DNA of 18,295 nucleotides. Origin: DASZMJ01 sp035551935. Its GTDB lineage: Bacteria > Planctomycetota > Planctomycetia > Isosphaerales > Isosphaeraceae. The stretch is taken from assembly GCA_035551935.1 (NCBI GenBank), contig DASZMJ010000684.1:1-18295 (forward strand), given 5' to 3'. Every line of letters starts with the position of its first letter. The stretch's first letter is position 1. The translations under genes and the position numbers were made by a program. A model generated the notes under the pieces. That model was not told the origin of the DNA, did not search any database, and was given only the letters and a program-made list of their open reading frames with translations. This document shows positions 1-6,659 of the stretch, one piece after another.

Positions 1-378
1 GCGATGACGCGGCCGGTGCGCGAGCTGGCGCGGACGATCCAGGACCAGGACGTGCGCTCCCTGGCCCTGTACCCCGGCATCGGCGAGGCGACGGCCGAGC
101 GGATCGTCGCCAAGCTGCGCCGCAAGGTCGGCAAGTTCGCCCTGATCGTCGGCCCCGGCGCGACCGACGACGCCCATGCCCCGCAGGCCGAGGCCAACGG
201 CGCCCCGGAGCACGCCGAGCCCGAGGTCATCCGCGACACCTTCGCCGCCTTGCTCTCCGTCGGCCACACCGAGAGCCAGGCGCGGCAGGCGATCGACCTG
301 GTGCTCGCGGCCAAGAAAAAATACCGGAGTGTGGCGGACATGATCGACGCGATCTATAAAACACGGACCGACGACTGA
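1..378 (+). CDS. ruvA: Holliday junction branch migration protein RuvA, C-terminal part (5' truncated by window edge)
   Basis: RuvA binds the four-way DNA junction and loads RuvB hexamers for branch migration. About 125 codons are visible, and the frame is open to the left edge, so the ATG at position 4 is probably an internal Met. A helix-hairpin-helix with the core YPGIGEATAERIVAKLRRKV is followed by an acidic, Ala/Pro-rich linker. After the linker comes the small C-terminal three-helix domain that contacts RuvB (SVGHTESQARQAIDLVL and onward). The usual ruvA-ruvB adjacency is broken here: two zinc-ribbon genes lie between this gene and ruvB. ruvC and the N-terminal OB fold would lie outside the window. 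The family call is secure from domain order and from ruvB downstream. Confidence 0.9.
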   Translation, partial: AMTRPVRELARTIQDQDVRSLALYPGIGEATAERIVAKLRRKVGKFALIVGPGATDDAHAPQAEANGAPEHAEPEVIRDTFAALLSVGHTESQARQAIDLVLAAKKKYRSVADMIDAIYKTRTDD

Positions 379-433
379 CCAGGTCCGCGGGCGGCCCGGT
401 CGCGACGTACGTTCCACCGCGAAGGGCCGGGCG

Positions 434-1555
434 ATGGCGACCGCCTCGGGACGCGAGCCGTCGACGACGGCGACGGTACCCTCGACGACCGCCGCGCGGC
501 CGAGCCCCCCCGCCCCGATCGCGGCGCGCTGCCCGCGCTGCTCGGGCCCGGTCGATGCCGACGACGCCTTCTGCCCCTCGTGCGGCAACCCGTTGCAGTC
601 CGCGGCCGGCCCCGAGCTGGCGAAGGGAGCGCCATCGCCCTCGGCCGGCTTCCGCTGCGAGAGCTGCGGCGCCGAGGTCCGCTGCGAGCCGGGCAGCCGC
701 TCGACGACCTGCCCCTTCTGCGCGGCCCCTTACGTCGTCGATTTCGACCCGGCCGCCTCGGGCCGGCAGGAGCCGGAGTTCGTCCTCGGCTTCGCGATCC
801 CCGCCGACCGCGCCGAGAAGATCTATCGCGAATGGCTCGCCACCAACGGCCTCTTCCGTCCCTCCGACCTCCGCCAGCGGGCCGAGGCCGAGAACCTGCG
901 CGGGATCTATCTCCCCTTCTGGTCCTTCAGCGCCCGGGCCGACTCGCGCTGGTCGGCCGAGGTCGGCGAGTATTGGTATCGGACCGAGACCTACACGACC
1001 ACGGACGCGCAAGGGAAGACCGTCACGCAGACGCGGCAGGTCCAGGAGACCGAGTGGTGGGGCCTCGACGGCGGCCACCACGCCTACCACAGCTTCTACC
1101 TCGTCAGCGGCTCGAAGGGCTTGCCACAGGCCGTCTCCGAGTGGATCCAGCCGTTCCAGCTCCTGGCCCTGAAGCGGTACGCGCCGCATTACCTCGCCGG
1201 CTGGCTGAGCGAGGAATACTCCGTCGCCAAGGACCAGGCCCTCGACCTCAGCCGCGCCGAGTTCCACCGCCGCGAAGCGGCGGCCATCGCCGCCTTCCTG
1301 CCCGGCGACACCCACCGCGGCCTCCGGGTCGAGACGACCTTCTCGAAGGTCAACTCGGACCTCATCCTGTTGCCGATCTACCTGCGGAGCTATCGCTACA
1401 AGGGCAAGCTCTACCGCATCCTCATCAACGGCCAGACCGGCCTGATCGCCGGCGAGAAGCCGATCTCGGCGGCGCGGGTGGCGATCGCGGTCGTGCTGGC
1501 CTTGCTCCTGATCGCGATCCTCGTCGGCCTGATCGTCTGGGGGGCCCAGCGATGA
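434..1555 (+). CDS. Double zinc-ribbon protein with C-terminal membrane anchor (paralogue 1)
   Basis: 373 residues, function unknown. A low-complexity Thr/Pro/Ala N-terminus is followed by two CxxC...CxxC zinc ribbons (C33/C36 with C47/C50, then C75/C78 with C93/C96). The second has the CPFC form seen in TFIIB-type zinc-ribbon proteins that are sometimes mislabelled as PriA-like. The central domain carries an 'FAI' strand, a 'W(L)...P(S)DLR' helix and a 'YLPFW' motif. The end has 'YRYKGKLYRILINGQTG' followed by one hydrophobic segment (about residues 345-368) and a short basic tail. There is no signal peptide, so the soluble part is probably cytoplasmic and anchored at its C-terminus. A possible ribosome site (GAAGGG) lies about 7 nt before the ATG. 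The stop overlaps the start of the next gene (ATGA). The architecture is clear; the role is not known. Confidence 0.85.
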   Translation: MATASGREPSTTATVPSTTAARPSPPAPIAARCPRCSGPVDADDAFCPSCGNPLQSAAGPELAKGAPSPSAGFRCESCGAEVRCEPGSRSTTCPFCAAPYVVDFDPAASGRQEPEFVLGFAIPADRAEKIYREWLATNGLFRPSDLRQRAEAENLRGIYLPFWSFSARADSRWSAEVGEYWYRTETYTTTDAQGKTVTQTRQVQETEWWGLDGGHHAYHSFYLVSGSKGLPQAVSEWIQPFQLLALKRYAPHYLAGWLSEEYSVAKDQALDLSRAEFHRREAAAIAAFLPGDTHRGLRVETTFSKVNSDLILLPIYLRSYRYKGKLYRILINGQTGLIAGEKPISAARVAIAVVLALLLIAILVGLIVWGAQR

Positions 1556-2523
1556 GCACCGCCCCCGCGACGGTCGATCGCTGCTCGGTCTGCGACGCGT
1601 TGGTGGACGTCGAGGACCTCTTCTGCGCCAACTGCGGCACCGAGGTCCCCGACCACCGTCACCCCCAGACGAAGCGCCTGGCGATCGCCGCCCGCAACTT
1701 CAAGTGCCGGGGCTGCGGCGCGGCGATGAACTACGACGCCTCGGCGCAGTCGCTCAAATGCCCCTTCTGCGGCTCGGTCGACCTGGCCGAGGACCCGAAC
1801 CCGGGCATCCTCGCCCCCGAGTTCGTCGTCCCGTTCGCGATCGACCGCGGCGAGGCCGAGCGTTGCCTGCGCGCCTGGCTCGGTTCCAGCTTCTGGCACC
1901 CCGACGACCTCCGCTCTGCCGCGCAATTGACCGAGCTGCGCCGGGTGTTCGTGCCGTTCTGGGTCTTCAACACCCACGTCACGACCCACTGGGCCGCCGA
2001 CATCGGCAAGACGCCCCCCGGCGCCCGCGCCTCGTGGTACCCCGTCGCCGGCTATGGCGAGCGCGACTACGCCGACCTCTGGGTCCCGGCCGGCGGCGGG
2101 ATCAGCGTCCGCGAGATCGAGGCCATCCTGCCGTTCGACCCGTCCCTCGGCGTCGAGCCCGACCGCGTCGACCTCACCGACGTCGTCGTCGAGCAGTTCA
2201 CCACCGCCCGTCGCTACGCCCGGCCCTTGGCCCAGGCCCGCCTCGAGGCCCTCGAAGCCCGTTCCATCGCCGAGCAGTTCGGCGGCCGGACCCGGAACGT
2301 CCACGTCAACGTCTTGATGGGAGGCGCCACCTCGCGCGCCGCATTGGCCCCGGCCTACGTCATGGCCTACCGCTATCGCGACCGCGTCTACCGCTTCGTC
2401 CTCAACGGCCAGAACGGCCGGAATACCGGCACGGCGCCCCTCTCGGTCTGGAAGATCGCCGGGGTCGTCGCGTTCGTCGTCGTCATCCTCCTCCTGATCC
2501 TCTTGCTCGCGCTCCGGCGCTGA
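1552..2523 (+). CDS. Double zinc-ribbon protein with C-terminal membrane anchor (paralogue 2)
   Basis: 323 residues, a diverged paralogue of the preceding protein. Its zinc ribbons are C11/C14 with C25/C28 and C52/C55 with C70/C73 (CPFCG). The same core follows: 'FVVPFAI', 'HPDDLRSAAQL', 'VFVPFWVF', and near the end 'YRYRDRVYRFVLNGQNG'. A single hydrophobic segment sits at about residues 298-320, then two arginines. The ATG lies inside the stop region of paralogue 1 (ATGA), which suggests translational coupling and near-stoichiometric production, perhaps as a heterodimer. The long loop rich in Tyr, Thr and Gln in paralogue 1 (about residues 180-215) is shorter and different here. Function unknown. 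The gene lies directly upstream of the ruvB promoter. Confidence 0.85.
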   Translation: MSTAPATVDRCSVCDALVDVEDLFCANCGTEVPDHRHPQTKRLAIAARNFKCRGCGAAMNYDASAQSLKCPFCGSVDLAEDPNPGILAPEFVVPFAIDRGEAERCLRAWLGSSFWHPDDLRSAAQLTELRRVFVPFWVFNTHVTTHWAADIGKTPPGARASWYPVAGYGERDYADLWVPAGGGISVREIEAILPFDPSLGVEPDRVDLTDVVVEQFTTARRYARPLAQARLEALEARSIAEQFGGRTRNVHVNVLMGGATSRAALAPAYVMAYRYRDRVYRFVLNGQNGRNTGTAPLSVWKIAGVVAFVVVILLLILLLALRR

Positions 2524-2530
2524 CGACCTC

Positions 2531-2559
2531 TAGTCAAGGATGCTTGGGGTCGTTAGAAT
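2531..2559 (+). promoter_or_regulatory. Candidate sigma-70 type promoter for ruvB
   Basis: TAGTCA at 2531-2536 (4 of 6 to TTGACA) is separated by exactly 17 bases from TAGAAT at 2554-2559 (5 of 6 to TATAAT). It lies in the short AT-richer gap between the second zinc-ribbon gene and ruvB. Transcription would start near 2566, and a GGAGG ribosome site follows at 2584-2588, 7 nt before the GTG start of ruvB. This suggests ruvB can be expressed independently of ruvA and the zinc-ribbon pair. Confidence 0.5.
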
Positions 2560-2595
2560 ATGGTGTACGGATAGACCCTAGACGGAGGCCGGGCC

Positions 2596-3675
2596 GTGCG
2601 CGAGCCGATCATCAAAGGGGGAGAGCAGGACGACCCGAGGCGGCCGGAGCGCCGGGAGGTCAAGCCGGTCGACCCGATGGACGAGAAGCTCCGGCCGCAG
2701 CGGCTGGCCGAGGTGATCGGCCAGCGCGCGGTGGCCGAGCGGCTGTCGATCGCGTTGACGGCCTCGAAGAAGCGGGGCGAGCCGCTGCCGCACATCCTCT
2801 TCGACGGCCCGCCGGGCCTGGGCAAGACGACGTTCGCCACCGTGTTGCACAACGAGCTGGGCGTCGAGCTGAACATGACGAGCGGCCCGGCGCTCGACAA
2901 GAAGATGGACGTGATGCCGTTTCTGACCAACGCCGCCGAGGGCTCGATCCTCTTCATCGACGAGATCCACCGCCTGCCCAAGACGGTCGAGGAGTTCATC
3001 TACCCGGTCATGGAGGACTTCCGCGTCGACGTCGTCCTCGGCGAGGGGATCAACGCGCGGACGGTGAACATCCCGCTCAAGAAGTTCACCATCATCGGCG
3101 CCACGACCCGCAGCGGCATGCTCTCGGGCCCGCTCCGCGACCGCTTCCACATGCACGAGCACCTCGAGTTCTACGACGTCGAGGACCTGGCGCGGATCGT
3201 CGGCGTCAACGCCGCGAAGCTCCGCACGACGATCACCGAGGACGCCGCCTGGGAGCTCGCCCGCCGCAGCCGCGGCACGCCCCGGCTGGCCAACTCGCGG
3301 CTGCGATGGGTCCGCGACTTCGCCACCGCCCGCGCCGACGGCCACGTCACGTTGCCGATCGCGAAGGACGCGCTGGCGATGCAGGACGTCGACACCGAGG
3401 GGCTCGACAAGCAGGACCGCCGTTATCTCGAGACCCTCATCAACGTCTTCCAAGGCGGCCCGACCGGCGCCGAGGCCCTCGCGGCGACGATGAACCTCGC
3501 GGTGGACACCCTCACCGACGAGGTCGAGCCCTATCTCCTCCGCCGCCACTTCATCGTCCGCTCCCCCCGCGGTCGCCGCGCCACCCCGCTCGCCTACGCC
3601 CACCTCGGACTGAAGGCCCCCGAGCCCGACGAGCCCTTCGACCTCATCAGCGACCAGCGCCGACTCTTTGAATGA
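2596..3675 (+). CDS. ruvB: Holliday junction branch migration DNA helicase RuvB
   Basis: AAA+ motor that with RuvA drives branch migration of Holliday junctions. 359 residues, normal length. Walker A is GPPGLGKT (residues 71-78), Walker B is LFIDEIH (119-125), and sensor 1 is GATTRSG (168-174). The arginine-finger segment GPLRDRF is at about 178-184. The sensor-2 region reads RGTPRLANSRLRWVRDF, slightly different from the usual ...RIANRLLRRVRD. The C-terminal winged-helix domain ends with HLGL and a short acidic tail. Translation starts at GTG with GGAGG 7 nt upstream. The stop codon straddles the edge of a long palindromic repeat: the last two bases of TGA are the first two of the repeat arm. 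A close convergent gene (Sua5) lies on the other side. Confidence 0.97.
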   Translation: MREPIIKGGEQDDPRRPERREVKPVDPMDEKLRPQRLAEVIGQRAVAERLSIALTASKKRGEPLPHILFDGPPGLGKTTFATVLHNELGVELNMTSGPALDKKMDVMPFLTNAAEGSILFIDEIHRLPKTVEEFIYPVMEDFRVDVVLGEGINARTVNIPLKKFTIIGATTRSGMLSGPLRDRFHMHEHLEFYDVEDLARIVGVNAAKLRTTITEDAAWELARRSRGTPRLANSRLRWVRDFATARADGHVTLPIAKDALAMQDVDTEGLDKQDRRYLETLINVFQGGPTGAEALAATMNLAVDTLTDEVEPYLLRRHFIVRSPRGRRATPLAYAHLGLKAPEPDEPFDLISDQRRLFE

Positions 3676-3770
3676 AGAGGATTGCCGCAGAGGACACAGA
3701 GGAAGAGAAGAAATTGAATATTTAATAGAATTTCTTCTCTTCCTCTGTGTCCTCTGCGGCAATCCTCTTC
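3674..3770. repeat. Long perfect inverted repeat between convergent ruvB and Sua5 genes (AGGACACAGAGG type)
   Basis: Left arm 3674-3715 and right arm 3729-3770 are perfect 42-base reverse complements around a 13-base AT-rich centre (3716-3728). The arms contain GAGGATTGCCGCAGAGG and GACACAGAGGAAGAG. The ends of both flanking genes fall inside it: the ruvB stop at its left edge and the Sua5 stop (TAA, 3724-3722 on minus) in its centre. As RNA from either strand it would fold into a very stable stem and could act as a transcript-end stabiliser or a bidirectional stop. It shares its arm motif and AT-rich core with the element at 17324-17410. Mechanism of spread unknown; it carries no gene. Confidence 0.9.
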
Positions 3771-4753
3771 GTCGCCCTCGTGATGCGGTCGCGGATCGCC
3801 GACCATTCCGGGCGGTCGGGCGGGGGGACGAGGGCGATGAGGTCGAGGGCGAGGTCGTCCCAGTCGTGGAGGGTCGCGTAGAGCGCGGCGGCGGCCTCGG
3901 CGGGGGTCGAGAGGGAGCGGATCGCGACGGCGCCGGGGTCGGCGATCGGGCCGGGATCGCCGAGGACGAGGAGGGCGAAGCGAGGGGGCCAGGCGAAGGT
4001 CGCGAGGCGTTCCGGGCCGATCGAGACCGCGGGGGTCCGCGGGGCGTAGTGGATCGAGAGCTGGCCGGGGCTCGACGGGGCGGAGGTCGCCCGCGGTCGG
4101 TCGGCGACCTCGATTCCCAGGAGGTCCGAGATCGTCGCCGCGGTGAGGACGCCGGGCCGCACGATGGCGGGCCGGGGGCCGGAGAGGTCGAGGACGGTCG
4201 ACTCGATGCCGACGGCGGTCGGGCCGCTGTCGAGGATGATCTCCACGGCGTCGCCGAGACTGCGCGCGACATGCGCCGCGAGCGTCGGCGACAGGGCGGT
4301 CGAGCGGTTCGCGCTCGGCGCGGCGAGCGGCCGGCCCGTTGCGCGGATCAGGTCGCGGGCCACGGCCGGCGCGGGGATGCGTACGCCGACGGTCGAGAGG
4401 TTGGCGGCCACGATGTCGGGGATGATCGCCGACCGGGGCAAGACGAGGGTCAGCGGACCGGGCCAGAAGGCGCGCGCCAGCGCTTCGGCCGCGGGCGGCC
4501 AGCGATCGACGCAGGCGCGGGCCATGTCGAGGTCGCTGGCGTGGACGATCAGGGGGTTGAACGACGGCCGCCCCTTGGCGTCGAAGATGCGGGCGACGGC
4601 CGCGGGGTCGGTCGCGACGGCGCCGAGGCCGTAGACGGTCTCCGTGGCGAAGGCGACGAGCCCGCCGGCGCGGAGGACCTGCGCGGCCTCGGCGAGGGCG
4701 GCCGGGTCGGGGTCATCGCGATCGATCGAGATGGTCCGAGTGGGGCGGGGCAC
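3722..4753 (-). CDS. L-threonylcarbamoyladenylate synthase, Sua5 type
   Basis: Makes threonylcarbamoyl-AMP from threonine, bicarbonate and ATP, the first step of the t6A37 modification of ANN-decoding tRNAs. 343 residues matches the two-domain Sua5 form rather than short TsaC. The YrdC-type N-terminal domain has TETVYGLGA (37-45), the K-G-R motif in DAKGRPSFNPL (58-68) and APSANRS. The motif GQLSIHYAPRTP marks the linker into the C-terminal Sua5 domain. The start is GTG; its first 41 nt overlap the 3' end of the deoxyhypusine synthase-like gene in another frame. The last 15 residues (KRIAAEDTEEEKKFY) are encoded by the arm of the palindromic repeat, so the native C-terminus has probably been replaced. 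Start alternatives are few; residue 1 fits family N-termini. Confidence 0.93.
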   Translation of the reverse strand: MPRPTRTISIDRDDPDPAALAEAAQVLRAGGLVAFATETVYGLGAVATDPAAVARIFDAKGRPSFNPLIVHASDLDMARACVDRWPPAAEALARAFWPGPLTLVLPRSAIIPDIVAANLSTVGVRIPAPAVARDLIRATGRPLAAPSANRSTALSPTLAAHVARSLGDAVEIILDSGPTAVGIESTVLDLSGPRPAIVRPGVLTAATISDLLGIEVADRPRATSAPSSPGQLSIHYAPRTPAVSIGPERLATFAWPPRFALLVLGDPGPIADPGAVAIRSLSTPAEAAAALYATLHDWDDLALDLIALVPPPDRPEWSAIRDRITRATKRIAAEDTEEEKKFY

Positions 4754-5900
4754 CGGGGGGTCCGTGGTCGCCGGCCTTCTTCCGCGACGCCAATCCCGTC
4801 GGCGCGCCGCTGGCCTCGCGGGCGAGGAAGGCGTCGCGGAGGGCCGAGTAATCCTGGTCGCGGCGGTCGTAGAGCCGCTTCAAAGGGCGCGGGGCCTGGC
4901 GGGCGAGGGCGTAGGCGGTCAAGAGGGGGAGCGCGATCGTGCTGTCGGTGTAGCAGGTCACGGAGTCGGGCAGGCGGTCGGGGTCGACCTTGCCCCAGGT
5001 CATCGCCTCGTGCGCCGTGGCGCCGGAGAGGCCGCCGGTGTCGGGGCGGGCGTCGGTGATCTGGAGGAAGTAGTCGTGGCCGCTCTCGTCCAGGCCGAGG
5101 ACCTCCTGGATCTGCGGCTCGGTCTGCAAGATGAAGTTCTTCGGGCTGCCGCCGCCGAGGATCAAGACGCCCGACGTGCCCCCTTGCTTGGCGCGCCAGA
5201 CGATCGCCGCGGTCTCGTTGACGTCGCGGAGCGCGTCGAGCTGGAGCGCGCCGCCGGCCAGGCTCGACGCCGCCAGGTTCATGCCGATCGAGCTGTCGCC
5301 GGGGCTCGACGTGAAGACCGGCACGCCCGCCTCGAAGCACGCCGCCAGCAGGCTGTTCGCCGGCCGGCCCAGCTCCGCGGCGCGGCTCGCGAGATAGGTG
5401 CCGACGAGGTTGTGGAACTCGGCGGTCCCCATCGTCCGGCCGAACGGCTCGGACTGGATCAACGCGCGGTAGAAGGCGTCGGTGTCGAGCAGGGTCTTGT
5501 AGTCGAACACGATGTCATAGATGCGGATGATGTCGTGATCGCGCAACGCGAAGTCGTCGAGGCCCGGCCCGCTCTGGTGCAGGGGCAGGTCGAGGGCGAA
5601 GTGGGTGTCGTGATACAGGTTCGCCCCGGTCGAGACGATCCAGTCGACGAACCCCGCCTTGACCAGGGGGATCAGGCAGCTCATCCCGAGCCCGGCCGGC
5701 GTCAAGGCCCCGGAGAGGGCCAGGCCGACGGTGCAGTCGGGCGCCAGCATCTTGGTCGTGAAGACCTGGCAGGCCTCGCGGAGCCTCCCGGCGTTGTAGC
5801 TCAGGAAGGCCCCGTCGACGAGGTCCGCCGCGGCCTCCGACCCCGTGACGGCCGGCGGCGCGATCCGGTGCTTGCTGACGCGGGAGAGGTACGGATTCAT
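4713..5900 (-). CDS. Deoxyhypusine synthase family protein (probable polyamine-modifying enzyme)
   Basis: 395 residues, homologous to deoxyhypusine synthase, an NAD-dependent enzyme that transfers the aminobutyl group of spermidine. The nucleotide-binding segment GVLILGGGSPKNF is at about 244-256. The active-site lysine motif HEAMTWGKV is at 297-305, with Lys304 matching the catalytic Lys of DHS. Bacteria lack eIF5A, so bacterial homologues are thought to act on small polyamines (homospermidine-type or related products). The start ATG overlaps the stop of pdaD (ATGA), so the two are likely translationally coupled, and the agmatine made by PdaD is a plausible precursor of its substrate. The core ends near residue 362; a hydrophilic tail of about 33 residues continues into the next gene. 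The exact substrate cannot be told from sequence. Confidence 0.9.
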   Translation of the reverse strand: MNPYLSRVSKHRIAPPAVTGSEAAADLVDGAFLSYNAGRLREACQVFTTKMLAPDCTVGLALSGALTPAGLGMSCLIPLVKAGFVDWIVSTGANLYHDTHFALDLPLHQSGPGLDDFALRDHDIIRIYDIVFDYKTLLDTDAFYRALIQSEPFGRTMGTAEFHNLVGTYLASRAAELGRPANSLLAACFEAGVPVFTSSPGDSSIGMNLAASSLAGGALQLDALRDVNETAAIVWRAKQGGTSGVLILGGGSPKNFILQTEPQIQEVLGLDESGHDYFLQITDARPDTGGLSGATAHEAMTWGKVDPDRLPDSVTCYTDSTIALPLLTAYALARQAPRPLKRLYDRRDQDYSALRDAFLAREASGAPTGLASRKKAGDHGPPGAPPHSDHLDRSR

Positions 5901-6442
5901 GGGAGCAGGATCGCGGCGGCGACGACCGTCGTCCACTGGCCGTCCTTGTTGCCGATGGCCGTCTGGGTGACTTCCTTGGTCTTGTAGATGACGTCGGCGA
6001 TCCGCCAGAGCTCGCGCTTCTCGTCCCACGAGCTGTCGGGGTTGAACTCGACTCCCAGGACGGTGGCGAGCATCTCGGCGGCGAGGTCCTCGGCGTAGTC
6101 GGCGGCGACCTTGGCCGTCTGGCCGTAGGCGTGATGCTCGGAGAGATAGCCGAAGGTGCTGCGGTCGCGGGGGATCGCCACGCCGACGCTGGCGGCGATC
6201 AGCCGGTTCGGCTCGGCCGTGGCGCACTCGCTGATGACGACGTGGACGATCTGGCCCGGCTCGAGGTGGACCAAGCCGGCCTTGATCGAGACCTCCTCGC
6301 AGTTCGGCGGGAAGATGCTCGAGACCCGCACGAGGTTGTAGCAGGCGATCTGCGCGTCGCGGAGGGCCAGCTCGAAGCTCGAGAGTTTCTCGCGATGGAC
6401 CCCGACCCCCTTGGTAAAGAATAGCTTCTTCGGTACGTACAT
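5897..6442 (-). CDS. pdaD: Pyruvoyl-dependent arginine decarboxylase
   Basis: Decarboxylates arginine to agmatine. It is made as a proenzyme that cuts itself to give beta and alpha chains with an N-terminal pyruvoyl group on the alpha chain. In the 181-residue product the cleavage motif is VRVSSIFPPN, and the cut is expected between Ser41 and Ser42. Other family segments are PKKLFFTKGVGVH at the N-terminus and GYLSEHHAYGQ near 98-108. I chose ATG at 6442 because MYVPKK matches family N-termini; a purine-rich GGAGGG lies 13 nt upstream. An in-frame ATG at 6463 would add seven residues without a ribosome site. The TGA overlaps the next start (ATGA). First gene of a likely three-gene minus-strand operon. 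Confidence 0.93.
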   Translation of the reverse strand: MYVPKKLFFTKGVGVHREKLSSFELALRDAQIACYNLVRVSSIFPPNCEEVSIKAGLVHLEPGQIVHVVISECATAEPNRLIAASVGVAIPRDRSTFGYLSEHHAYGQTAKVAADYAEDLAAEMLATVLGVEFNPDSSWDEKRELWRIADVIYKTKEVTQTAIGNKDGQWTTVVAAAILLP

Positions 6443-6592
6443 CGTGCTTATCGGACCCTCCATGGCCGGCCACGCCCCGCGCCGGCCTGCACGATCCACC
6501 GCCGTCCTCCTCCCGGCGGGGCGGGATGGGGACGACACCCGTTCGAGTCGCGTTCCCGACGCCCTTTGCCGTCCAGGGCCGCTCGCGTCCCG

Positions 6593-6621
6593 AAGATATC
6601 GTCCTCGCCCCATTTTCGCAA
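6593..6621 (-). promoter_or_regulatory. Candidate promoter for the pdaD operon
   Basis: Read on the minus strand, TTGCGA (6621-6616) and TATCTT (6598-6593) are spaced by 17 bases, each matching 4 of 6 bases of the sigma-70 consensus. It lies in the 217-base gap upstream of pdaD and would give a leader of roughly 140 nt. The leader is GC-rich and I see no recognisable riboswitch in it. The match is modest and could be chance. Confidence 0.3.
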
Positions 6622-6659
6622 GGGATCGTCGCCCCTTGATGCGAGCGGCCGGCGGATCT

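Noticed and set aside
227..1315. Long minus-strand open frame over the first zinc-ribbon gene
   Set aside because: It is antisense to a protein with clear zinc-ribbon and membrane motifs and contains low-complexity Gly/Ala/Arg/Glu runs typical of GC-rich shadow frames. The same applies to long shadow frames elsewhere, for example 2578-4272 minus, 6411-8222 plus and 8251-10593 minus.
580..1551. N-terminal extension of the second zinc-ribbon gene back to 580
   Set aside because: This part is in another frame of the first zinc-ribbon gene and is Arg/Pro-rich with no motifs. The ATG at 1552 starts a protein that aligns from its first cysteines with its paralogue.
6443..6659. Riboswitch or leader peptide upstream of pdaD
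   Set aside because: I searched the 217-base leader for a plausible short coding frame with Arg codons or a conserved aptamer shape and saw nothing convincing; Arg codons are common in all GC-rich frames.
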